Source: Streptomyces tibetensis (GTDB taxonomy: Bacteria; Actinomycetota; Actinomycetes; Streptomycetales; Streptomycetaceae). Taken from it: a DNA stretch of 64,000 nucleotides. The notes under the pieces are model-generated. The model did no database searches. It saw only the letters and a list, made by a program, of their open reading frames with translations, and was not told where the DNA came from. Below, one piece after another: positions 27,118 to 34,403 of this stretch. Position 1 is the stretch's first letter. Each line of letters begins with the position of its first letter. The DNA is taken from positions 62,001 through 126,000 of the forward strand of contig NZ_SZVW01000008.1 of the NCBI RefSeq assembly GCF_007655005.1, written 5' to 3'. Both the position numbers and the translations under genes were made by a program.

Positions 27118-27233
27118 GCAACATGGAGGAGAAGTTCCCCCGTGCCCTGTGGGTGAGGCTGTTCATCTACCTCATCGCCGGCCACGTCTTCGCCGCCTTC
27201 GTGTACCTGCTGCTCGAGGTCGGGGCGAAGTAG
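27114..27233 (+). CDS. 39-aa single-pass membrane peptide
   Basis: ATG 27114 overlaps the regulator stop (ATGA) and the frame runs to TAG 27231-27233. The product has a charged start (MSNMEEKFPRALWVRLF), then one hydrophobic helix of about 20 residues (FIYLIAGHVFAAFVYLLL) and ends EVGAK. A charged N-terminus followed by a helix suggests N-in topology. From memory a similar tiny gene ends the S. coelicolor hopanoid region. Function unknown; it might act with the regulator or at hopanoid-containing membranes. Confidence 0.8.
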   Translation: MSNMEEKFPRALWVRLFIYLIAGHVFAAFVYLLLEVGAK

Positions 27234-27249
27234 CCTCCGCCCGCGCACC

Positions 27250-28047
27250 TCAGTCGAGGAGCCGCTCGCGCAGTCGCTCCCGGGTCTGCGCGCAGAGCCC
27301 CAGCCCCTTCTCCAGGTAGGTGTCGACGCCGCCCCACGTCTCCTCGATGGTGTCGAAGGCCGCCGTCAGGTACTCGGCGCGCGCGTCGAAGAGGGGGCTG
27401 AGCAGCTCCATGACCTCGGGGGAGTAGGCCGAGGCGGCGGAGCTGGAGCGGTGCACCTTGTAGCGGCGGTGCTTGGCGTTCGACTTCAGGTAGTCCTCGA
27501 CGATCGCCTCGCGCTCGACGCCCACGGCGAGCAGCGTCACCGCGATGGACAGCCCCGCGCGGTCCTTGCCCGCCGCGCAGTGCATCAGCGCGGGGACACT
27601 GTCCTCGGCGAGCGCGTGCAGCACCCGGGAGTGCTCGTCGGTGCGGTGCTTGATGATCGTGCGGTACGAGGCGATCATGCGGCCGGCGCCCTTGCCGTCC
27701 GAGAGGATCTCGCGCAGCTGGTCCAGGTCGCCGTCGCGGACCATCTTCCAGAACTCGGCGCCGTCGGCGGGGTCGCTCAACGGCAGGTTCACATTGCGCA
27801 CGCCGGGCAGCTCGACGTCCGGCCCCTCGAGCTTCTGGTCCGCCGCGTTGCGGAAGTCGAAGACCGTGTGCAGGCCCAGACCGGTCAGGAAGGCGGCGTC
27901 CTCCCCGGTCGCGTGGGCGAGGTGGCCACTGCGGAACAGCACGCCCTGGCGCACCCGCCGCCCGTCCACGGTCGGAAGTCCGCCCACATCACGGAAGTTG
28001 CGCACTCCGGCCAGCTCGGGCTCGGTCGACGGGACCTGCTGTGTCAC
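27250..28047 (-). CDS. tyrosine-protein phosphatase (PtpB/DSP-like)
   Basis: A 265-residue phosphatase with the P-loop LMHCAAGKDRAGLS, whose nucleophile is C157 (CxxxxxR), and the N-terminal VRNFRDVGGLPT and LFRSGHLAHA segments typical of bacterial PtpB-like enzymes that act on phosphotyrosine or phosphoinositides. It lacks a secretion signal. The start is GTG 28047, with GGGAGGAG 6 nt upstream; the longer frame to 28140 has only Arg-rich sequence. It converges on the membrane-peptide gene and is divergent from the alpha-galactosidase gene. Confidence 0.9.
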   Translation of the reverse strand: MTQQVPSTEPELAGVRNFRDVGGLPTVDGRRVRQGVLFRSGHLAHATGEDAAFLTGLGLHTVFDFRNAADQKLEGPDVELPGVRNVNLPLSDPADGAEFWKMVRDGDLDQLREILSDGKGAGRMIASYRTIIKHRTDEHSRVLHALAEDSVPALMHCAAGKDRAGLSIAVTLLAVGVEREAIVEDYLKSNAKHRRYKVHRSSSAASAYSPEVMELLSPLFDARAEYLTAAFDTIEETWGGVDTYLEKGLGLCAQTRERLRERLLD

Positions 28048-28223
28048 GAGGGCTCCTCCCCTTCGGCGCCGCCGGCGCGGCTCGTCGACGGGCGTCTCTC
28101 GACGATACGACATGCCTGCCTGGGGCAATGAGTTGTCCACAGGCGTTGCCCGGAAGCCCCGCGGCCCCTGATGATGTTGCCGCCTGGTCGCACCTGGTCG
28201 GGCTTGTTCGAATATGTGAGGGC
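28048..28223. promoter_or_regulatory. divergent promoter region with a lone DnaA-box match
   Basis: This 176-nt gap between the phosphatase and alpha-galactosidase genes must hold two promoters. TTGTCCACA at 28133-28141 matches the Streptomyces DnaA box exactly. No clear -35/-10 pairs were identified. Confidence 0.45.
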
Positions 28224-30302
28224 ATGATGCTGGACATCTCCGAAGACGGTCGTACCTGGGTCCTCTCCGGGCCGGCCAGCAGTTATGCCGTCCATGTCAC
28301 GGAACGGGACGAGCTGCTGCACCTGCACTGGGGCCCCCGTATCGGCCTGGCCGACGCCGAGGCCCTCGCCGTCCGCCCGCTGCCGGACTTCTGGCCCTTC
28401 GAGTCCCCGCTCGACGGACGCGAGGAGTACCCGGTCGAAGGCGGTCCCCGCTTCGTCCGTCCCGCCCTGTCCGTACGCACAGCCGAGCGGCGGGGCACCG
28501 AGTGGGCCTACGAGGGGCACGACGCCGAGGACGGCGAGCTGCGGCTCCGGTTCCGCGACGGCGACCTGGACATCACGCTGCACTACCGGATGCGCCCCTC
28601 GGCGGATGTCGTCGAGCGCTGGGTGACCGTGGACAACCGGGGACCGGCCGTCGAGCTGCTGCGTGCCGACTCCGCCACCTGGACCCTGCCCGACCGCGAC
28701 ACCTGGCGGCTCTCCCAGTTGCACGGCCGTTGGGGCGCCGAGTCCCGGCTGACCCGCTCCGCCCTCACCCACGGCGAGAAGGTCATCGGCAGCCGTCGCG
28801 GCCACACCTCCCACCAGCACCTGCCGTGGGTCGCCCTCGACACCGAGGCCACCGAGGAGCACGGTGAGGTCTACAGCTGCGCCCTGGGCTGGTCAGGGTC
28901 CTGGCGCATCGCCGTGGCCCAGCTCCCGGACGCGCGCGTGCAGATCACCGGCGGCGCCGGCCACGACGACTCCGGCCTGCTGATGCTCGGGACCGGGGAG
29001 TCGTACACGACCCCCGTCTTCGCCGGGCTCTGGTGCGACGGCGGGTTCGGCGGGGCGAGCCGCGCCTGGCACGCCTACCAGCGGGCGTACGTGATCCCGG
29101 ACGCCGACCGGGACCGGCCGGTGCTGTTCAACTGCTGGGAGGCCACCGAGTTCGACATCTCCGAGGAGCAGCAGCGGGAGCTCGCCGGGCGGGCCGCCGC
29201 CATGGGTGTCGAGCTGTTCGTCGTCGACGACGGCTGGTTCGGGGCGCGCACCAGCGACCGGGCCGGGCTCGGCGACTGGAGTCCGAACCTCGACCGCTTC
29301 CCGGGCGGGCTGAAGCCGCTCGCCGACCATGTGCACGGCCTCGGTATGCAGTTCGGGATCTGGGTCGAGCCCGAGATGGTCAACCCGGACAGCGACCTGT
29401 ACCGCGCGCACCCGGACTGGGTGCAGTACCAATCAGGACGAACGCGGACAGAGTTCCGCAACCAGCTGGTACTCAACCTCGCCCGCGAGGACGTCCGGGA
29501 GTACCTGTGGGAGCAGCTCGACGGGCTCCTCTCCAGTGCTCCGATCGACTACGTGAAGTGGGACTTCAACCGCTGCTTCACCGACGCCGGCTGGCCGGAC
29601 GACGCCTACCCGCAGCGGCTGTGGGTCGACCACGTGCGCGGCCTGTACGCCCTGCTGGACCGGCTGCGGGCCGCCCATCCGGGGGTGGCCTTCGAGTCCT
29701 GCTCGGGCGGCGGCGGGCGGATCGACCTCGGTGTGCTGAGCCGAACGGACCAGGTGTGGACCTCCGACAACACCGACCCCCTCGACCGGCTCGCCATCCA
29801 GCACGGCTTCAGCCAGATCCATCCGGCCCGGGTCATGGCCGCCTGGGTCACCGACAGCCCGAACGCCATGCTCAACCACCGGGCCAGCTCGCTGCGGTTC
29901 CGGTTCGTCAGCGCCATGGCCGGGGTCCTCGGCGTCGGCGGCGACCTCACGAAGTGGACGCAGGAGGAGCTCGCCGAGGCGGCGGAGTGGGTGGGGCTCT
30001 ACAAGGAGATCCGGGCCGTGGTGCAGCGCGGCGACCAGTACCGGCTGCGGCCTCCGGAGGGCGGGCTGAGCGCCGTGCAGTACGTCCTCGGCGAGGAGAC
30101 GGTGGTCTTCGCGTGGCTCCAGGCCCAGCGCTACGGCGAGCCCGCTCCGACGCTCCGGCTGCGCGGCCTCGACCCGACAAAAACGTATGAATGCCTTGAA
30201 ACGGGCGAAGTTCACCGAGGGGCCGTACTGCTCCATCACGGACTGCGGGTCGGTGTGCGCGGGGATCTGGATGCCGCCATCGTCCGCCTTAAGCGTAAGT
30301 AA
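28224..30302 (+). CDS. GH36 alpha-galactosidase
   Basis: A 692-residue intracellular glycoside hydrolase of family 36, releasing alpha-1,6-linked galactose from raffinose-type sugars. An N-terminal beta-sandwich precedes the (beta/alpha)8 barrel. The nucleophile is D447 in YVKWDFNR, the acid/base is D515 in VWTSDNTD, and SCSGGGGRIDLG is the conserved loop. Length fits bacterial AgaA-like enzymes. No signal peptide is present. The start is ATG 28224 or ATG 28227; GAGGG spacing slightly favours the second. It is alone in its transcription unit. Confidence 0.93.
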   Translation: MMLDISEDGRTWVLSGPASSYAVHVTERDELLHLHWGPRIGLADAEALAVRPLPDFWPFESPLDGREEYPVEGGPRFVRPALSVRTAERRGTEWAYEGHDAEDGELRLRFRDGDLDITLHYRMRPSADVVERWVTVDNRGPAVELLRADSATWTLPDRDTWRLSQLHGRWGAESRLTRSALTHGEKVIGSRRGHTSHQHLPWVALDTEATEEHGEVYSCALGWSGSWRIAVAQLPDARVQITGGAGHDDSGLLMLGTGESYTTPVFAGLWCDGGFGGASRAWHAYQRAYVIPDADRDRPVLFNCWEATEFDISEEQQRELAGRAAAMGVELFVVDDGWFGARTSDRAGLGDWSPNLDRFPGGLKPLADHVHGLGMQFGIWVEPEMVNPDSDLYRAHPDWVQYQSGRTRTEFRNQLVLNLAREDVREYLWEQLDGLLSSAPIDYVKWDFNRCFTDAGWPDDAYPQRLWVDHVRGLYALLDRLRAAHPGVAFESCSGGGGRIDLGVLSRTDQVWTSDNTDPLDRLAIQHGFSQIHPARVMAAWVTDSPNAMLNHRASSLRFRFVSAMAGVLGVGGDLTKWTQEELAEAAEWVGLYKEIRAVVQRGDQYRLRPPEGGLSAVQYVLGEETVVFAWLQAQRYGEPAPTLRLRGLDPTKTYECLETGEVHRGAVLLHHGLRVGVRGDLDAAIVRLKRK

Positions 30303-30587
30303 CCATTCTGTCCGAATAAGGAATTTTAGCCGCTTAGGGATAACGTGCCCCGATCGCACAGGAGATGAGGTCGGGGTGCGTGACCATTGTCATATTCGTG
30401 ACCATATGCTGTCGCCATGTTCACGTAATCTGCGCAATTTGCAGGGCCATTGAAGCAAGCGGGAGATCGGTAATCCACGCTCGGTGACGGCACATGTGGC
30501 GACGCGTCAAGAAAAACACCGTCACGGGCAACCGCAAGCTTGTCCTATTGCGTCGTGGTCGCTTACGTTCCACACCAATCCGGACGG
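30303..30587 (+). promoter_or_regulatory. promoter region of the LysM-M23 gene
   Basis: Intergenic DNA of relatively low GC after the GH36 stop. CGTGACCAT is repeated at 30379-30387 and 30397-30405 (18-bp offset), a pattern fitting a direct-repeat response-regulator site upstream of the riboswitch. No gene was found here. Confidence 0.5.
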
Positions 30588-30761
30588 ACGCCTAATCCTG
30601 CCGCCGCCCGGAGCCCGCACACACTGACCCGAAGCACGGCAGGAGCGGGGGACCCACAGGTAAGACGCCTGTTCCGGTTCCCGGAACGGCTTGGGGTTCA
30701 GCCGCGCCACGGCACGGCCGGGCATCTCCAGCCCGCACCCGACAGCTCACCTCGCAGGCGA
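30588..30761 (+). ncRNA. c-di-AMP (ydaO-yuaA) riboswitch
   Basis: The region carries the ydaO aptamer landmarks in order: CGCCTAATCCTGCCG (30589 on), GGCAGGAGCGGGGGACCCA (about 30638-30656), GGTAAG, TTGGGGT (30691-30697), then CCCGACAGCTCACCTCGC before the closing AGGCG. Helix P1 pairs CGCCT (30589-30593) with AGGCG (30756-30760). In Streptomyces this class controls wall hydrolases such as rpfA and LysM-M23 genes, switching them off when c-di-AMP is high. The ribosome binding site GGAGAGGAA follows P1 closely, before the ATG at 30778. Confidence 0.92.
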
Positions 30762-30777
30762 CGGAGAGGAATTCGCC

Positions 30778-31704
30778 ATGCCCGCGAAGGGTAAGCACCG
30801 CCGTCCCAAGACCCAGCGTTTCACCCGCTCCATCGCCGTCGCCGGAACCGGCGGGGCCGCTCTCGCCCTGCCGCTCATGGGGGCCGCCGGCGCTCACGCC
30901 GCCACCCCGCAGTCGGCTCCGGAAAAGGCCGTCCAGTCAGCTCCGGCCGCCGGGGAAAAGGCCGCCGAAAAGGCCAACGGCGTCCGCACGTACACCGTGA
31001 AGGCCGGTGACTACCTCGCGAAGATCGCCGGCGAGCAGCACGTCAGCGGCGGCTGGAAGAAGCTCTACGCGGACAACCGTGACGCCGTCGGCTCCGACCC
31101 GTCGCTGATCCACCCGGGCCTGAAGCTGTCGATCGGCAAGAAGGCGGCGAGCGCCCCGAAGGCTGCGGCCCCGTCCACGCCGAAGGCTTCGGCCCCGTCC
31201 ACGCCGAAGGCCTCGGCTCCGAAGCCGTCCGCCGCCGATTCGGCCCCGAAGACGGAGACCGCCGCGAAGCCGGCCGCCGCCGAGAACAACTCCAGCGGCT
31301 TCACCCTCCCGGTGACCGGTGCCACGATAGGCACCCCGTACCACATGTCCGGCAGCATGTGGTCCAGCGGCTACCACACCGGTGTCGACTTCGTCGTCCC
31401 GACCGGCACCTCCCTCAAGGCCGTCGGCGCGGGCACGGTCGTCTCCGCCGGTTGGGGCGGTGCGTACGGCAACCAGGTCGTCATCAAGCTCGACGACGGC
31501 TACTACGCCCAGTACGCCCACCTGTCCCAGCTCTCCGTCTCGGCCGGCCAGACCGTGACCGCGGGGCAGCAGGTCGGCCTGTCGGGCGCGACCGGCAACG
31601 TGACCGGACCGCACCTGCACTTCGAGATCCGCACCACGCCGGACTACGGCTCGGACGTGGACCCGGTCGCCTTCCTGCGCTCGCACGGCGTCTCCGTCGG
31701 CTGA
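30778..31704 (+). CDS. secreted LysM-M23 peptidoglycan endopeptidase
   Basis: A 308-residue secreted protein. A signal peptide runs to about A41 (AGAHA/ATPQ). One LysM domain covers about residues 70-117 (RTYTVKAGDYLAKIAG). An Ala/Pro/Lys linker with the repeated APSTPKAS follows. The C-terminal M23 metallopeptidase has zinc ligands H200 and D204 in HTGVDF and H281 in HLHFE (279-283). It should bind and cut peptidoglycan cross-links during growth or spore germination. Expression is gated by the upstream c-di-AMP riboswitch. A strong terminator follows. Confidence 0.95.
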   Translation: MPAKGKHRRPKTQRFTRSIAVAGTGGAALALPLMGAAGAHAATPQSAPEKAVQSAPAAGEKAAEKANGVRTYTVKAGDYLAKIAGEQHVSGGWKKLYADNRDAVGSDPSLIHPGLKLSIGKKAASAPKAAAPSTPKASAPSTPKASAPKPSAADSAPKTETAAKPAAAENNSSGFTLPVTGATIGTPYHMSGSMWSSGYHTGVDFVVPTGTSLKAVGAGTVVSAGWGGAYGNQVVIKLDDGYYAQYAHLSQLSVSAGQTVTAGQQVGLSGATGNVTGPHLHFEIRTTPDYGSDVDPVAFLRSHGVSVG

Positions 31705-31735
31705 CCCACCGCACGACCACCTGCCTGACACGCGG

Positions 31736-31773
31736 CCGAAGGCCGGACCCCGATCCCCGGGTCCGGCCTTCGG
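31736..31773 (+). terminator. rho-independent-like terminator after the M23 gene
   Basis: A perfect 15-bp stem: CCGAAGGCCGGACCC (31736-31750) with GGGTCCGGCCTTCGG (31759-31773) and an 8-nt loop, 31 nt after the stop. Confidence 0.92.
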
Positions 31774-31848
31774 TGTGTACGCGTGCCGTCGCTCGCCCCA
31801 AGGGATCGACAGGCGGCGGCAGTTGGGACAGAGTGATCACGGCCGGAG

Positions 31849-31861
31849 TGAAAGCGCTTCC
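31849..31861 (+). promoter_or_regulatory. LacI-family-like operator half of the AAGCGCTT type
   Basis: TGAAAGCGCTTCC (31849-31861) has the central AAGCGCTT palindrome (31852-31859) common to operators of LacI/GalR-type sugar regulators. It is about 40 nt upstream of a gene for a secreted, probably carbohydrate-active protein. Confidence 0.5.
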
Positions 31862-31899
31862 CAGAGCCTTCCCGGCGGATCCCGAGGAGTTGTGTCACC

Positions 31900-32616
31900 G
31901 TGCCGACCACCCGCAGAGCGTTCGGAGCCCTGGCCGCCGGCGCCGCCCTGGGGGCCCTCGCCCCCACGGTCACCGCGTACGCCGCCTCCCCTCACCGCCG
32001 TCTCGTCGCACGCGACGACTTCTGTCACGGCCTCGGGCGGTGGGCGACCGAACTCCAGGACGGCGGCACCGTCACCGCCTCACGCGGCACGCTGGAGATC
32101 GACGTACCGAGCGGCGCGACCGTGTGGTTCAGGCAGCGGCTCGAAGGGCCGTACCTCCTCGAATACACCGCGACCCCCGTCGCCGAGGGCGGTGTCAACG
32201 ACCGGGTCTCGGACCTCAACAACTTCTGGAACGCGACCGACGTCCGCTCCCCGGACGACCTCTTCGCGACACCGCGCGGTGGAGCCCTCGACGAGTACGA
32301 CCACCTCACGACGTACTACGCGGGCTACGGCGCCAACTACAACACCACGACCCGGCTGCGCCGCTACGTCGGCGAACCCGGCGTCCGCCCCCTGGTCTTC
32401 GACTACACCGAGCCGCTGCTGGCACCGAACGAGCCCAACCGGGTGCGGATCGTGTCCGACGGCTCCACGGTCCGATGGTGGAACAACGGACGGCTCGTCT
32501 TCGACCACACCGATCCGCAGCCCTACACCGGCGGCCATTTCGCCTTCCGGACCGTCTGGAGCCATTTCCGGATCAACGGGTTCCGGGTCTGGCGGCTCAC
32601 CCCGAAACATCCCTGA
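31900..32616 (+). CDS. secreted beta-sandwich protein of unknown function, Tat-type signal
   Basis: A 238-residue exported protein. The N-terminus MPTTRRAFGALAAGAALGA has a twin-arginine-like motif (TRRAF) and a likely cut near AYAAS (about residue 29). The mature part is rich in Asn, Asp and aromatic residues and reads like a concanavalin/laminin-type jelly roll (VARDDFCHGLGRWATE, WWNNGRLVFDHTDPQPYTGGHFAFRT), as in proteins that bind or cut polysaccharides. I do not recognise catalytic residues. GTG 31900 follows CGAGGAG. A LacI-type operator upstream supports a carbohydrate link. Confidence 0.75.
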   Translation: MPTTRRAFGALAAGAALGALAPTVTAYAASPHRRLVARDDFCHGLGRWATELQDGGTVTASRGTLEIDVPSGATVWFRQRLEGPYLLEYTATPVAEGGVNDRVSDLNNFWNATDVRSPDDLFATPRGGALDEYDHLTTYYAGYGANYNTTTRLRRYVGEPGVRPLVFDYTEPLLAPNEPNRVRIVSDGSTVRWWNNGRLVFDHTDPQPYTGGHFAFRTVWSHFRINGFRVWRLTPKHP

Positions 32617-32683
32617 CAAGCCGGGTATTCCGGAGTTGGCGAACACTTTAGGAGTGGCTTATCTCACCGCAGGTCAACCCTTT

Positions 32684-32699
32684 CCTACGGTCGCGTAGG
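32684..32699 (+). promoter_or_regulatory. 16-bp palindrome upstream of the SGNH hydrolase gene
   Basis: CCTACG (32684-32689) and CGTAGG (32694-32699) are perfect arms around GTCG, 29 nt before the GTG start. Typical TetR-operator size; the cognate regulator is unknown. Confidence 0.5.
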
Positions 32700-32728
32700 T
32701 CACATTCGAAGGTGAATCATGGACTGCT

Positions 32729-33547
32729 GTGGCAGACGATTCGAAGAGTGACAGCAAAGCAGTGATCGGGTCGTACGTGGCGGTGGGGGACAGCTTCACC
32801 GAGGGCGTCGGCGACCCCGGCCCCGACGGGGCGTTCGTCGGCTGGGCCGACCGGTTCGCCGTCCTGCTCGCCGACCGCAGGCCCGAGGGCGACTTCCGGT
32901 ACACCAATCTCGCCGTACGCGGAAAGCTCCTCGACCAGATCGTGGCGGACCAGGTTCCGCGGGCCGTCGGCATGGCCCCGGACCTCGTCTCGTTCTGCGC
33001 CGGGGGCAACGACATCATCCGGCCCGGCACCGACCCGGACGAGGTGGCCGAGCGCTTCGAGCGGGCCCTGGCCCAACTCACCGCCGTGTCCGGCACGGTG
33101 ATGGTGACGACCGGTTTCGACACCCGCGGCGTGCCCGTGCTCAAGCATCTGCGCGGCAAGATCGCCACGTACAACGGGCACGTCCGGGCCATCGCCGACC
33201 GGTACGGCTGCCCGGTGCTCGACCTGTGGTCCCTGCGCAGCGTGCAGGACCGCCGGGCCTGGGACGCCGACCGGTTGCACCTGTCGCCCGAGGGGCACAC
33301 ACGCGTGGCGCTCCGCGCGGGCCAGGTGCTCGGCCTCGACGTGCCGGCCGACCCCGAGCAGGCGTGGCCTGCGCTGCCCCCGCGCGGCGCTCTCGACATG
33401 CGGCGTGACAACGTCGCCTGGGCACGCGAGTTCCTCGTGCCGTGGATCGGGCGCCGACTGCGCGGGGAGTCCTCGGGCGACCACGTGACGGCCAAGGGGG
33501 CGCTGTCGCCGGACGACATCAGGACGTGGATCGCATCGGTGGCGTGA
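32729..33547 (+). CDS. SGNH/GDSL-family hydrolase
   Basis: A 272-residue cytoplasmic esterase/lipase-fold protein. Block I is VAVGDSFTEGVGD (nucleophile serine), the block III asparagine is in FCAGGNDIIRPG, and the block V dyad is DRLHLSPEGHTRVA (Asp and His). No signal peptide. Substrate not predictable; such proteins deacylate lipids or sugars. The GTG at 32729 has only a weak ribosome binding site. The gene ends 2 nt before a long terminator stem. Confidence 0.9.
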   Translation: MADDSKSDSKAVIGSYVAVGDSFTEGVGDPGPDGAFVGWADRFAVLLADRRPEGDFRYTNLAVRGKLLDQIVADQVPRAVGMAPDLVSFCAGGNDIIRPGTDPDEVAERFERALAQLTAVSGTVMVTTGFDTRGVPVLKHLRGKIATYNGHVRAIADRYGCPVLDLWSLRSVQDRRAWDADRLHLSPEGHTRVALRAGQVLGLDVPADPEQAWPALPPRGALDMRRDNVAWAREFLVPWIGRRLRGESSGDHVTAKGALSPDDIRTWIASVA

Positions 33548-33548
33548 G

Positions 33549-33611
33549 CGGCTCCTGCGCGTGCGGGCCGCGCCGGTGGGACCCCGGCGCGGCCCGCACG
33601 CACAGGAGCCG
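33549..33611. terminator. long bidirectional terminator
   Basis: A stem of about 27 bp with one C-A mismatch and a short loop (arms about 33549-33576 and 33584-33611). It begins GCTCCTGC and ends GCAGGAGC-like, and sits between convergent genes. Confidence 0.9.
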
Positions 33612-33696
33612 TGGCTTCCAGGGCGGGTCTTCCGGCTCAGCCCGACTCGCGGTGCCGGGGAGCCCCGTGGCTCCGGAGTGATCCGCAAGACACCGG

Positions 33697-34308
33697 CTAA
33701 GGCGTCGGCGGCTTCGCCGTCAGGCCCAACTCGCGGGTCAGGGCCTCTTCCACCCACTCCTGGGCCCGCGCACGCGGCACCGCACCGGCGTAGGACGTCA
33801 ACTGGACGGCGAGACCGTCGAGGAGGGCGGTCAGCCGCAGGGCCGTGCCGCCCGGGTCGGGGCAGCGGAACTCACCGGCGGCCACGCCCTCCGCGATGAC
33901 CCCGGCCAGGGCCGCCTTCCACTGCCGGTCGAGATCCTGGGCCACCTCCCGCAGCGCCGGGTCGCGCAGCGCCGCCGCCCAGCCCTCGATCCACAGCCGC
34001 CAGCCCTTGGCCTGCCCGGTCGGGGCGTACCACCGCACGGCCGACCGCAGCCGGCGCAGCGCGGGCGAACGGCGGCCGAGGAGCTTGCGCAGATGCGCCA
34101 GGTCGCCCTCCGCCGCGTGCCGGAACGCGGCGGCGACCAACTGCTCCTTCGAAGAGAAGTGGTAGAGGACGAGCGCGTTGCTCACACCGAGCGCCGAGGC
34201 CACGTCGGCGATCCTGACCGCCGCCACACCCCTCGCCTCGATCTGCTCGATGGCGGCCCGCAACAGATCTCCGCGCCGCTGAGCCACACTCAACCGGACT
34301 CTCGTCAC
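33697..34308 (-). CDS. TetR family transcriptional regulator
   Basis: A 203-residue TetR protein: N-terminal helix-turn-helix (IADVASALGVSNALVLYHFSSKEQLVAAAF) and a variable helical ligand domain ending in LDGLAVQLTSYAG. The ligand is unknown. It starts at GTG 34308. It lies downstream of the dehydrogenase gene on the same strand, and a TetR-type dyad (35607-35624) lies in front of that dehydrogenase, so it may control the dehydrogenase/metallohydrolase divergent promoters. Confidence 0.9.
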   Translation of the reverse strand: MTRVRLSVAQRRGDLLRAAIEQIEARGVAAVRIADVASALGVSNALVLYHFSSKEQLVAAAFRHAAEGDLAHLRKLLGRRSPALRRLRSAVRWYAPTGQAKGWRLWIEGWAAALRDPALREVAQDLDRQWKAALAGVIAEGVAAGEFRCPDPGGTALRLTALLDGLAVQLTSYAGAVPRARAQEWVEEALTRELGLTAKPPTP

Positions 34309-34360
34309 GCCGTCACCCTACCCACGGCCGTGCCGTCCGCTGACGGGGCGTTTCGGCCTG

Positions 34361-34378
34361 CCCGGCGGGCCCGCCGGG
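34361..34378 (-). terminator. 18-bp perfect palindrome after the dehydrogenase gene
   Basis: CCCGGCGGGCCCGCCGGG lies 25 nt past the dehydrogenase stop and about 50 nt upstream of the TetR gene; a probable weak terminator. Confidence 0.5.
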
Positions 34379-34403
34379 ACAGCCGGCAGAGACGGCGGGC
34401 GCC

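Noticed and set aside
28133-28141. Replication origin
   Set aside because: Only one DnaA box and none of the origin genes (dnaA, dnaN) nearby.
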